DNA from: Noviherbaspirillum massiliense JC206
Lineage (GTDB): Bacteria > Pseudomonadota > Gammaproteobacteria > Burkholderiales > Burkholderiaceae_D
DNA: 64,000 nt
Assembly: GCF_000312045.1 (NCBI RefSeq)
Contig: NZ_HE978634.1
Coordinates: 1,606,098 to 1,670,097, forward strand
Direction of reading: 5' to 3'
Positions 9,367 through 17,174 of the stretch are shown here, in pieces. The notes beneath the pieces are model-generated. The model was not told where the DNA came from, did not search any database, and saw only the letters and a list, made by a program, of their open reading frames with translations. Both the position numbers and the translations under genes were made by a program. Within the stretch, counting starts at the first letter, position 1, and each line of letters opens with the position of its first letter.

Positions 9367-9753
9367 GGCTTTTCAGAATTCAGAAAGAAAAATGTCTGAG
9401 CCGCTCGCTGGCAGCGATCCGGACGCAAGGCGCGCGGAGCCCTGCCGGGCAGCAGGCAGACGGATGCCGCAGAGCGGCGAAGGCTTCATTGCACTCGGGC
9501 ATTCGGCACCGGAATGGAACGTGCCGGGCAGATAGCGCAGGCGAATCAATGCCTTTGCAAAAGACATGCCACGCCCCGCCCTCCGTATACGGAAAGCGAG
9601 CTCCGTGGCGGCTGGCGCTGTTGAAGTCATCTGCGTATGCCAGCGAATACCGGGCTGAACCCATTTCGACCAGATGCCGGTGCGCCGGCCGCACCTAACA
9701 GCCTGCCATCGCTCATACCAGTGACGGCTTCATATGGCATGCCGGCTTGCGCC
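9367..9753. other. Intergenic stretch upstream of otsA
   Basis: Non-coding between the otsA start and the end of the 72-aa gene, presumably holding the promoter of the trehalose operon. Open frames here are short, lack ribosome-binding sites and have arginine/alanine-rich composition typical of random GC-rich DNA. I see no convincing hairpin or repeat. Confidence 0.5.
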
Positions 9754-9972
9754 TCACGTACCATAGCGCTCCTGCAACAGGCGGTGAACGAGGTTTTCCG
9801 TTTCCTTGACGGTATCCGTACCGCCGGCATGGTCGAAAACGACAGTGTGACGGGAGGCGCTTTTCGGACAGCCATTGCTGACCGAAATGACTGCCATCAG
9901 CCTTCCTTCTTCCATTTCTTCTATCCTGGCATCTGCGTGCCAGTCTCCCAATGTATAGCTTGTGGTTTGCAT
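9754..9972 (-). CDS. Small hypothetical protein (72 aa)
   Basis: Not recognised with certainty. The 72-aa product begins MQTTSYTLGDWHADARIEEM and ends with a short helix-like tail (ENLVHRLLQERYGT). Composition is balanced and mildly acidic, with no signal peptide or membrane segment. The reading is supported by GGAG seven nt before the ATG and by natural-looking amino-acid use in an otherwise poor-coding region. It may be a small stress or regulatory protein of Burkholderiales, but that is a guess. It is monocistronic, with non-coding DNA on both sides. Confidence 0.65.
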   Translation of the reverse strand: MQTTSYTLGDWHADARIEEMEEGRLMAVISVSNGCPKSASRHTVVFDHAGGTDTVKETENLVHRLLQERYGT

Positions 9973-10653
9973 TCAATATCTCCGCGATTCTTGAAAGGGG
10001 TTATGGCTGCGCATCGCCTACGCTCCGGTTTCCTGCGCCGGAGCAAAGCGGCCATGCACAGTCTCCCTTCTTTTCTAAGGTTGATACCGCATTCTGTCAG
10101 GCAAAACCCCGATCGGAAGGACTATGTTGGTTTGGAAGCGGCCAGTCTTTTCCGATCTTGCCCGTGTTCAACGAACGTCACGCCATTGCCATTGCAAGGC
10201 TGCTGTCGGCTTCTTCGGATTTCAATGACGATCCGCAGTGCAAGGCTCTCAAGGCGATTCTATTGAGAAGGCAGCACCAGGTATTGAGGAATTCGGCCTT
10301 GACAGGCTGCACCAAAACCGAAGCAAGCGCATCGTAGGGCACGCGCGGCTTTGTTGGTACAACGCAATGTGAGATGGCGCAAATACTAAGACTGCATTTC
10401 TGGAAACTGGTTCAGAAATGTAGATTGCGCTGCCGAAACCTGTCGGCGGGGAAATGACATGCAGCAGAACTGATGCATAAAGAGCTCAACATTCGCAACA
10501 TGCATGCCGTTAGTGGAAATGATGGCGTTCCACGTGTGCCGATAATTGCAGGGGCATTCCTTGCCGCATCATGAATTGCGGCTTGCATCCGAAAAAGCTG
10601 GCCTGGCGCCGGCGGAACGGCAGACGACGCCAAGCCCTGCCGTGTTGCCGCTG
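9973..10653. other. Long non-coding stretch
   Basis: No convincing protein gene in 681 nt. Two small inverted repeats are visible: GCTCCGG/CCGGAGC at 10022-10044 and CATTTCTG/CAGAAATG at 10395-10420. One 34-codon frame at 10124-10228 follows a GGAAGG but lacks other support. The stretch could hold the upstream region of the 72-aa gene, a small RNA, or gene remnants. Confidence 0.4.
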
Positions 10654-11382
10654 TTAACGGCTGCCCGAACCGCTCGAGGTCCCGGAACCTGAAGTGCCGG
10701 TGCTGCCCGAGCCGGAGCTGCCGCTGCCGCTCATGCCACTCGAACCGGTGGTGCCGCTTGAGCCGGAAGTGCCGCTTGTGCTGGAAGGCGATGTGCTGCT
10801 GGACGACGAGCCGGAAGAACCGGGCACCATACCCGGTGGGCATGGATTCGCGCCGGAAGAAGACGAGGTGCTGGCCCCGGTGGAACCTGCCGATGCGGAG
10901 CTCGGTACGCAATCCGAAGCGCCTGAAGACCCGGAAGTGCCGGAGCTGCCCGATGTTCCCGAAGAGCCGGATGTACCCATGCTGCCTGATGTACCGCTGC
11001 TGCCCATACCTGAGCCGCCAGAGGTGCCCGAGCTGCCGCTGCTGCCCGATGTACCGGAACTGCCGCTGCTGCCGGACATGTCAGAAGTGCCGGTGGGAGA
11101 AGACGACCCGCCGCTGCTCATGCCTGAGCTGCCGGAAGTGCCGGAGCTGCCCGACGATCCGCCGCTCGTGCTCGATGCTCCGGAAGGATAGCTGCTGCCA
11201 GCGGCGCCCGGGCTGCCGGAACTGCCGGTGGAGCCTGTTCCCGGAGTCACGCTCGAGCCGCTCGAGCCCGTGGATGAACCGGAACTGCCGCTACTGCCCA
11301 TGCTGCCGCTGCTGCTTTGCGCAGTCGCGATTCCAGCGGCGCTCAGCAGGGAAATGAAAAACACCAATGACGATTTCTTCAT
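10654..11382 (-). CDS. Secreted Gly/Ser/Thr-rich low-complexity repeat protein
   Basis: A 242-aa protein: a Sec signal peptide of about 22 residues (MKKSSLVFFISLLSAAGIATAQ) followed almost wholly by short repeats of the form S-G-S-S-G-T-S-G. The only break is a short segment near residues 155-182 with two cysteines (DCVPSSA and NPCPPGM). GGAGG lies five nt before the ATG, a strong site. The product should be exported and disordered. I do not know its function; surface, matrix or desiccation roles are possible. The opposite strand reads as Pro/Glu/Val repeats, but that frame has no ribosome site and is a mirror of this repeat. Confidence 0.8.
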   Translation of the reverse strand: MKKSSLVFFISLLSAAGIATAQSSSGSMGSSGSSGSSTGSSGSSVTPGTGSTGSSGSPGAAGSSYPSGASSTSGGSSGSSGTSGSSGMSSGGSSSPTGTSDMSGSSGSSGTSGSSGSSGTSGGSGMGSSGTSGSMGTSGSSGTSGSSGTSGSSGASDCVPSSASAGSTGASTSSSSGANPCPPGMVPGSSGSSSSSTSPSSTSGTSGSSGTTGSSGMSGSGSSGSGSTGTSGSGTSSGSGSR

Positions 11383-11733
11383 ATTGCCTCCAAGTACAGG
11401 ATAACTAGGATGGCTCCGGCAAAATGCCGAAGGTAAGCTTTAGACTCGGCAGCGGATGCGGGTTCGCTGATTTGTTGACATTTACAATTTGTAAAAACTT
11501 TACTGAAACTTTCTGCGCGTCCTGCCGATAGAGAATCCGCTCCCATTTGCTCCGTGCCGGCGCCCGGCAAGACCTTCCTCGAAATTACCTTGCTTCCTGG
11601 CCCTGCACGAACCGCCCCGGTTTGAGCAGGCGCGAGCCCGCTCCAGATTGGCGAAACTTTTTCCCGTGCCCTCCCTCGCACGCGGATACTCGCGCACTGA
11701 AACGGGAGCCAGGCATACCCGCCACAGCCCATC
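11383..11733. other. Divergent intergenic region before the permease
   Basis: A 351-nt non-coding stretch between the Gly/Ser/Thr repeat gene (left) and the APC permease (right). It holds an AT-rich patch around 11470-11505 with a palindrome and a TTGACA element (listed separately). Apart from that I see nothing clear. Confidence 0.5.
11475..11504 (+). promoter_or_regulatory. Candidate promoter with embedded palindromic operator
   Basis: TTGACA at 11475-11480 is followed after 18 nt by TTTACT (4 of 6 matches to the sigma70 -10). The spacer contains a perfect 15-nt palindrome TTTACAA-T-TTGTAAA (11481-11495), a shape expected of a dimeric repressor site. It is about 230 nt before the permease and 100 nt before the divergent repeat-protein gene, so either or both could be controlled. 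No transcript evidence. Confidence 0.4.
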
Positions 11734-13176
11734 ATGAGCCAGTTGCCTTACCTGACGACGAAGAAGACCGGTCCGGCGGAAGCGGGCAAGACCGCCGGGC
11801 CCCAACGCATGATCGGACTGCGCGAAACCATCGCACTGATCGTAGGCGTGGTTGTCGGCGCGGGCATCTTCAAGGCACCCTCGGTCGTGGCAGGCATGAC
11901 TGGCACGCCTGCGTCGATGTTCGGCGCCTGGGCGCTCGGCGGCCTGATGTCGCTGATCGGAGCGCTGTGCTACGCGGAACTGGCGACCGCGTACTCGCAT
12001 GCCGGCGGGGAATATCACTTCCTTCGACGGGCCTTCGGGCCCTCGGTATCCTTCCTGTATGGCTGGGCGCGCTTTTCTGTCATTGCCACCGGATCGATCG
12101 CCCTGCTCGCCTTCGTGTTCGGCGATTACATGAGCCAGCTGCTGCCGCTTCCCGGGCTCGCCCAGCAGCATGCTTCCGCAATGTATGCCGCGCTTTCCAT
12201 CGTCCTCCTGTCGTGGCTCAACCTGCGCGGCCTGAAGGCCGGCACGTTCGCCCAGACCTGGCTGACCGCGGCCGAAGTGTGCGGGCTCTTGCTGATTGTC
12301 GCGGCGGCACTGTTCCTTGGCGACAGTGAGCCGGCAGCATTACCCGCCGCTGCATCTGCGCAGCCGCCGTCGTTTGGCCTGGCAATGGTGTTTGTCCTGC
12401 TCACCTATGGCGGCTGGAATGAAGCCGCCTACATCAGTGCGGAAATCAAGAACTTCCGGCGCGACATGGTGAAGGCACTGGTGCTGTCGATCCTGGTCAT
12501 TACCCTGCTCTACCTGCTCGTGATATGGGCCTGCTGGAGAGGGCTCGGCATGGCAGGCATGGCGGCATCGGACGCCATTGCCGCCGACCTGCTGGCCGCC
12601 GCCTTCGGTCCCGTGGGCAGCAGTCTCGTCTCGCTGCTGGTGGCGATCTCCGCTTTGACCTCGATCAATGCGACCATGATCGTCGGTGCGCGTACCAGCT
12701 ATGCGCTCGGGAGGGACTGGCACGCATTGCGGCGGCTCAGCCTCTGGGACGAAACGCGCGGCACGCCGGCCAATGCCATGCAGGTCCAGTGCCTCGTGGC
12801 CCTTCTGCTGGTACTGGCGGGCGCGTGGACCGGCAGCGGATTCCGCGCGATGGTCGAATTCACCGCGCCCGTATTCTGGACCTTCTTCCTGCTGTCCGGC
12901 CTGTCACTCTTCGTGCTGCGCTTGCGTGAACCGGGCACCGAACGCCCGTTCAAGGTGCCGCTGTTTCCTCTGCTGCCGGCCCTGTTCTGCGTGACCTGCG
13001 GCTACATGCTGTGGGCCAGCCTCTCCTATGTATATAGCCAGTCGCTGGGCAGCCTGAACGCGGCATGGGTCGGCGTCGCGGTGCTGGCACTCGGCCTCAT
13101 CATCCTCGCATGCATGCGCCTGCGGTCAAGGCATGCCTTTACCCAAACCGAAGCTACCAAAGGAGAACAATCATGA
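11734..13176 (+). CDS. APC family amino acid permease
   Basis: A 480-aa inner-membrane transporter with about 12 hydrophobic helices. The amino acid-polyamine-organocation signature is in TM1 (RETIALIVGVVVGAGIFKAP). AELATAYSHAGGEYHFLRRAFG matches the conserved second helix region, and TYGGWNEAAYISAEIKN lies mid-protein. The family exchanges or imports amino acids; the substrate cannot be set from sequence. Its TGA stop overlaps the ATG of the next gene (ATGA at 13173-13176), pointing to translational coupling with a methyltransferase-like protein. The start codon lacks a strong Shine-Dalgarno. Confidence 0.88.
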   Translation: MSQLPYLTTKKTGPAEAGKTAGPQRMIGLRETIALIVGVVVGAGIFKAPSVVAGMTGTPASMFGAWALGGLMSLIGALCYAELATAYSHAGGEYHFLRRAFGPSVSFLYGWARFSVIATGSIALLAFVFGDYMSQLLPLPGLAQQHASAMYAALSIVLLSWLNLRGLKAGTFAQTWLTAAEVCGLLLIVAAALFLGDSEPAALPAAASAQPPSFGLAMVFVLLTYGGWNEAAYISAEIKNFRRDMVKALVLSILVITLLYLLVIWACWRGLGMAGMAASDAIAADLLAAAFGPVGSSLVSLLVAISALTSINATMIVGARTSYALGRDWHALRRLSLWDETRGTPANAMQVQCLVALLLVLAGAWTGSGFRAMVEFTAPVFWTFFLLSGLSLFVLRLREPGTERPFKVPLFPLLPALFCVTCGYMLWASLSYVYSQSLGSLNAAWVGVAVLALGLIILACMRLRSRHAFTQTEATKGEQS

Positions 13177-13775
13177 ATACCAGGCTTTCCTTCCACACGA
13201 AACGCCAGTCATCCATGACCAGTACGCTGGCAATGCTCGCACTGCTGGCATGTGCGTGGATGACGACTGCGCTCGCCCAGTCTTCATCCGATCTGAAGCT
13301 GGACGTGCCTTATGTTCCGACTCCACGGCCGATCGTCGATCGAATGCTCGACATGGCAAAGGTCGGCAAGAATGATGTGCTGTACGACCTCGGCTGCGGC
13401 GACGGGCGCATCGTCATTACCGCCGCCAAGGAACGCGGCGCCCGCGGCATCGGCATCGACCTGAACCCGCAGCGCATCGAGGAAGCGAAAGCCAATGCCC
13501 AGGCGGCAGGCGTCAGCAACAAGGTAAAGTTCATGGTCGGCGATTTGTTCAAGGCGAATTTCGCCGATGCGGATGTGGTGACGCTGTATCTGCTGCCCAG
13601 CGTCAACAGAGAGTTGCGCCCGCAACTCTGGAAGCAGCTGAAGGTAGGAGCGCGCGTCGTCTCCCACGACTTTGACATGGGACCGGAATGGCCGCCGGAG
13701 AAAGTCGAAAACATAGGCGGCAAAACCCTGTATTACTGGACGATCACGCCGGCCAACAAGGCTGCCGTTTCCTGA
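13173..13775 (+). CDS. Class I SAM-dependent methyltransferase-like protein with signal peptide
   Basis: A 200-aa protein with a class I methyltransferase core: motif I is VLYDLGCGDGRIVITAA, followed by the acidic strand end GIGIDLNPQRIEEA. Ahead of the core is a 36-residue N-terminus with a basic start and a hydrophobic stretch ending in T-T-A-L-A-Q, a credible Sec signal peptide. The start is fixed by AAAGGAG 8 nt upstream and by the ATGA overlap with the permease. An exported methyltransferase is odd because SAM is cytoplasmic. The segment PYVPTPRPIVDRMLDMAKVG is typical of a family of small methyltransferases related to DOT1-like folds. Function unknown. Confidence 0.8.
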   Translation: MNTRLSFHTKRQSSMTSTLAMLALLACAWMTTALAQSSSDLKLDVPYVPTPRPIVDRMLDMAKVGKNDVLYDLGCGDGRIVITAAKERGARGIGIDLNPQRIEEAKANAQAAGVSNKVKFMVGDLFKANFADADVVTLYLLPSVNRELRPQLWKQLKVGARVVSHDFDMGPEWPPEKVENIGGKTLYYWTITPANKAAVS

Positions 13776-13806
13776 AGCTCCTTCCAAACGCTCTTCCCCC
13801 TGACAG

Positions 13807-13849
13807 GCGCCGGCAAGCACATTCCGCAGCACCACGTGCTTGCCGGCGC
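13807..13849. repeat. 14-bp perfect inverted repeat, possible terminator
   Basis: GCGCCGGCAAGCAC at 13807-13820 pairs perfectly with GTGCTTGCCGGCGC at 13836-13849 across a 15-nt loop. It lies 32 nt after the methyltransferase stop and before ppnN. There is no T-tract, so it may be a weak terminator or transcript stabiliser. Confidence 0.6.
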
Positions 13850-14017
13850 TGCGGTTTACGCTGATTTCTTTGTGCGCGTTACATGCCGTTCCGGCAGGAT
13901 CCGGCGACGGAAAAGTGCGGTTCAGAAACGTCCTGAAAAAATATCGCCGCACGTCCTCGTGCAAAGACCGGCCTTAATCGGCTACATTATTCCGTACCTC
14001 AATCAAGAAGACGATTT

Positions 14018-15394
14018 ATGGACCAGGACCATTATGTAGTGGATGCGGTAGTTGCCCCCGAAGGGCGGCTCGAAGTTCTTTCCAAATCGGAAGTAAGCAA
14101 GTTGCGGGACGCCAGCCAGGGCGGCTTGTATAACGTCTTCCGCAACTGTGCACTGGCGGTACTGAACACCGGCAACAACATCGACGACGGCAAGGAATTG
14201 CTGGAACGCTTCAAGTCCTTCGACATCACCATCCTCCAGCGGGAACGCGGCATCAAGCTCGACATCCGGGGCGCACCAGCCCGCGCTTTTGTCGATGACA
14301 AGATGATCAAGGGCATTCACGAGCATCTGTTCTCCGTGCTGCGCGACGTCATCTTCATTTACGATGAAATTCACGGCAACCCGAAGTTCGATCTGAACTC
14401 ATCCGAAGGCCTGACCGATGCGGTCTTCCACATCCTGCGCAATGCGAACGTGCTGAAGCCGATGACCAATCCGAACCTTGTGGTGTGCTGGGGCGGACAC
14501 TCGATCAGCCGCGAGGAATACGACTACACCAAGCAGGTCGGATATGAGCTCGGCCTGCGCGCGCTGGATATCTGCACCGGCTGCGGCCCGGGCGCGATGA
14601 AGGGGCCGATGAAGGGGGCCACGATCGCCCATGCGAAACAGCGCATCGCCAACGGCCGCTATCTCGGTTTTTCCGAGCCCGGCATCATCGCCGCCGAGGC
14701 GCCGAATCCGATCGTCAACGACCTGGTGATCCTGCCCGACATCGAGAAGCGGCTGGAAGCCTTTGTGCGTACCGGCCACGGGATCGTGGTATTTCCGGGC
14801 GGCGCGGGGACTGCCGAAGAAATCCTGTACATCCTCGGCATCCTGCTGCATCCCGACAATGCGGACCTGCCCTACCCGCTGGTATTCACCGGGCCGGCCA
14901 GCGCGGAAGCGTATTTCCGCCAGATCGACCAGTTCATCGGCGCCACCCTGGGACAGGAAGCGCAGCGGCGCTACAAGATCATCATCGACGATCCGGTAGG
15001 CGTGGCGCAGGCCATGCAGTCAGGCATCCGGCAGGTGCGTGAATTCCGCAAGGAGCACAGCGATGCCTATTACTTCAACTGGCGCCTGAAGATCGACCAC
15101 GAATTCCAGGTGCCCTTTTTCCCGACGCATGAAAACATGCGCAACCTGCGGCTGAAGAAAAACCAGGAACGGCATCTGCTCGCAGCAAACCTGCGGCGCG
15201 CCTTCTCCGGCGTGGTGGCGGGCAACGTGAAGGACCAGGGCATACGCGCAATCGAACAGTACGGGCGCTTTGAGATCCATGGCGACGCCAGCATCATGGA
15301 CCCGATGGATGCGCTGCTGGCTTCCTTCGTGGCGCAGCACCGGATGAAATTGCCGGGCAAGAAATACAATCCCTGCTACACCATCGTCAAATAG
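14018..15394 (+). CDS. ppnN: Pyrimidine/purine nucleotide 5'-monophosphate nucleosidase (YgdH/LOG family)
   Basis: A 458-aa cytoplasmic enzyme that cleaves nucleoside 5'-monophosphates to base and ribose 5-phosphate; the E. coli homologue binds (p)ppGpp. The full PpnN architecture is visible: an N-terminal extension (DGKELLERFKSFDITILQRERGIKLD), a central Rossmann-like lysine-decarboxylase fold (WGGHSISREEYDYTKQVGYELGL) and the signature PGGAGTAEE starting near residue 260. The C-terminal segment (NPCYTIVK) also fits. Length agrees with E. coli YgdH (454 aa). It stands alone and faces the anti-sigma gene across a GC-rich hairpin. Confidence 0.92.
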   Translation: MDQDHYVVDAVVAPEGRLEVLSKSEVSKLRDASQGGLYNVFRNCALAVLNTGNNIDDGKELLERFKSFDITILQRERGIKLDIRGAPARAFVDDKMIKGIHEHLFSVLRDVIFIYDEIHGNPKFDLNSSEGLTDAVFHILRNANVLKPMTNPNLVVCWGGHSISREEYDYTKQVGYELGLRALDICTGCGPGAMKGPMKGATIAHAKQRIANGRYLGFSEPGIIAAEAPNPIVNDLVILPDIEKRLEAFVRTGHGIVVFPGGAGTAEEILYILGILLHPDNADLPYPLVFTGPASAEAYFRQIDQFIGATLGQEAQRRYKIIIDDPVGVAQAMQSGIRQVREFRKEHSDAYYFNWRLKIDHEFQVPFFPTHENMRNLRLKKNQERHLLAANLRRAFSGVVAGNVKDQGIRAIEQYGRFEIHGDASIMDPMDALLASFVAQHRMKLPGKKYNPCYTIVK

Positions 15395-15409
15395 GCGGGG
15401 GCGCCGCCT

Positions 15410-15436
15410 GGTCCGGCGAAGCGCCGCTGCCGGACC
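15410..15436. terminator. Hairpin between convergent ppnN and anti-sigma gene
   Basis: GGTCCGGC (15410-15417) and GCCGGACC (15429-15436) form a perfect 8-bp stem, extended imperfectly outward by GCGCC/GGCGC. It lies between two converging genes, as expected for a shared terminator, although it has no T-tract. Confidence 0.55.
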
Positions 15437-15445
15437 GGCGCGCCC

Positions 15446-16255
15446 TTACTTCTGCTCCAGCTGGTCGTACACCGCCGTCGCAATCCTGGCCAGCGTTCCA
15501 CGGTCGGCGCCCGCCGACAGCGCATAACCGAACTTTCCGTCGATCCAGTAGAACACATTGACCGGTCCCTGCTGCGCGAAGCGGAAACCCGTGCTGTCGG
15601 CGTTGCCGGTGTTTTCATTGGTGACATAGAGGGTCAGGCGCTGGCCGCTGCTGTCCTGGTACATGAATTGCGCGACCGGGCCGACGGCACCCGGAAGCAG
15701 GCGTCCGCCAATCAATTCATAGCCCAGCGGGCCGAGCTTGGGCGCGCGGATCTTCGCGCCGAGGCGCTTCGACAGCCAGGTCACCAGCTGGTCTTCCTGT
15801 TCGGCGCCGATCTCGACCGGCCGCCGCAAGTCGCGGCTGTAGACCGCATGCGCGACCGCTGCCTGGTGTGCAAGGCTGGCCACCTGCACGCCTGTTCCCG
15901 GTTGTCGTGCCCAGGCGAGGATCGGCGCGTCATTCAATTGTGCATGCGCCATCCAGCCGGCGATGGCACCAAGGAAGGCGATCGCGACACCGGCAGCCAG
16001 ACGCTGCAGCAGCGGATGCCGCGCTCGCCGGGAAGACGGCGCCATCGCCGCATCGAGCAGGCGGGACGGAATCTGCTCATCCGCAACGGGATTGAACAGT
16101 GCACGCAAGGCGGCATTCTGGTCGCGGTAGGCGCGGATGCGTTCGGCCTCTTCCGGCCGCCCCGTCAGATAGCGGTCGATTTCCGAACGACGCCCATCCG
16201 CCAGCAAACCGTCGGCATAGGCATGGAGATCGGCTTCGGTGATCGGCGTGTTCAC
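15446..16255 (-). CDS. Membrane-bound anti-sigma factor
   Basis: A 269-aa protein whose N-terminus (ITEADLHAYADGLLADGRRSEIDRYL) is the usual cytoplasmic anti-sigma helix region. A single TM segment follows (about residues 82-104, LAAGVAIAFLGAIAGWMAH), then a periplasmic C-terminal domain. The GTG start overlaps the TGA of the ECF sigma gene by 4 nt (16252-16255), so the two are translationally coupled. The zinc-binding HxxxCxxC motif of redox-sensing ZAS anti-sigmas is absent. Expected to hold the adjacent sigma factor inactive until an envelope or oxidative signal; the signal is unknown. Confidence 0.85.
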   Translation of the reverse strand: MNTPITEADLHAYADGLLADGRRSEIDRYLTGRPEEAERIRAYRDQNAALRALFNPVADEQIPSRLLDAAMAPSSRRARHPLLQRLAAGVAIAFLGAIAGWMAHAQLNDAPILAWARQPGTGVQVASLAHQAAVAHAVYSRDLRRPVEIGAEQEDQLVTWLSKRLGAKIRAPKLGPLGYELIGGRLLPGAVGPVAQFMYQDSSGQRLTLYVTNENTGNADSTGFRFAQQGPVNVFYWIDGKFGYALSAGADRGTLARIATAVYDQLEQK

Positions 16256-16755
16256 TTGACCACCTTCAATGGCGAAATCAGGGGGCGCCCTTCGGTGATC
16301 GCCCGCAGCTTCTCCCGGCCGCGCGCCAGCCGTGACATCACTGTGCCGGGCGGAATGCCGAGCGTCTTCGCTACTTCGTCATAAGTCATTTCTTCGATCG
16401 CCACCAGCAAGACCACTTCGCGCTGCTCGCTGGGCAGCAGCCGCAGCGCGGCATCCAGGTCCCGCACTTCGAGGCGGTCCGACTGGCTGGCACGGGTGGA
16501 AAGGAGTTCGTCTACCGCCTCTTCGGCGCTTTCCCGGGAGCGCTTGCGCGTATGGTCGATGTACAGGTTGTGCATGATGCCGAACAGCCAGGCGCGCATG
16601 TCGCTCCCGCGCCGCCACGAACCCATCTTGCGCCAGGCACGCTCCAGCGTGTCCTGCACCAGATCGTCCGCAGCGGCACGGTCGCCCGCCAGCGCCCGTG
16701 CATAGCGGCGCAGGCGCGGAATGCAGGCGAGCAGCTGAGCGCTTTCGTCATCCAA
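16252..16755 (-). CDS. ECF-family RNA polymerase sigma factor
   Basis: A 167-aa extracytoplasmic-function sigma factor with region 2 (DDLVQDTLERAWRKMGSW and MRAWLFGIMHNLYIDHTRKR) and region 4 (LPSEQREVVLLVAIEEMTYDEVAKTLGIPPGTVMSRLARGREKLR), with no region 3. It directs RNA polymerase to a small regulon and is coupled to the following anti-sigma gene. It lies 38 nt after a COG4315 secreted protein on the same strand; that gene may be part of the same transcript and a regulon member, as often seen for ECF loci. The upstream promoter was not identified. Confidence 0.93.
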   Translation of the reverse strand: MDDESAQLLACIPRLRRYARALAGDRAAADDLVQDTLERAWRKMGSWRRGSDMRAWLFGIMHNLYIDHTRKRSRESAEEAVDELLSTRASQSDRLEVRDLDAALRLLPSEQREVVLLVAIEEMTYDEVAKTLGIPPGTVMSRLARGREKLRAITEGRPLISPLKVVK

Positions 16756-16793
16756 GGCTTTTCTCCCGCTTCATGCCCCTCCCTGAGTCGTTC

Positions 16794-17174
16794 TCATTCC
16801 TTGGCGGCGTGCCAGACATCCCTGAAGTTGTCGCCGCTCTTCTCGCCCGGCTTCTTGTCCGCCTTGTAAGTGTAGAGCGGCTTGCCCTTGTATGCCCACT
16901 GCTTGCTGCCGTCATCGCGGGTGATCACGGTGTAGTCGCCGGTGTTCTTGGCATTCGCCCCTGCAGCGAGCGGCGGCCAGTTGCTTGCACACTGGCCGGT
17001 GCAGGCGCTCTTGCCGTCCGTATCCTTGTCAAACGTATACAGGGTCATCCCGGACTGGTTCACCAGGGTATCGCCTTTCTTTTCCACGGGGGGATTTTCT
17101 GCATGCAGGCTGGCGCAGGCAAGCAGCATGGGCGCAATCACGATGGCCGGCAGGATGGGTTTCATCAGCTTCAT
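16794..17174 (-). CDS. COG4315-type secreted protein with PF03640-like repeats
   Basis: A 126-aa exported protein. A signal peptide ([25 protein letters not shown]) precedes two copies of the secreted-repeat motif: [29 protein letters not shown] and [22 protein letters not shown]. These fit the YxFxxD-type repeat family of unknown function, often found beside ECF sigma systems and haem or redox-related proteins. The start at 17174 is set by AGGAGG five nt upstream; longer in-frame starts lack such a site. The cysteine in MLLAC could also suit a lipoprotein, but the residue pattern is not an ideal lipobox. Confidence 0.85.
   Translation of the reverse strand: MKLMKPILPAIVIAPMLLACASLHAENPPVEKKGDTLVNQSGMTLYTFDKDTDGKSACTGQCASNWPPLAAGANAKNTGDYTVITRDDGSKQWAYKGKPLYTYKADKKPGEKSGDNFRDVWHAAKE

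Noticed and set aside
10124-10228. A 34-codon frame starting MLVWKRPVFSD after GGAAGG
   Set aside because: Ribosome site too close to the ATG, short, and no other support; could be a leader peptide but not claimed.
9951-10337. A 128-codon plus-strand frame in the sparse region
   Set aside because: No ribosome site, mixed composition and overlap with the start of the better-supported 72-aa gene.
10694-11191. Plus-strand frame coding Pro/Glu/Val repeats opposite the Gly/Ser/Thr protein
   Set aside because: No ribosome-binding site or leader; it is the mirror of the codon repeats of the real gene, which has a signal peptide and a strong ribosome site.
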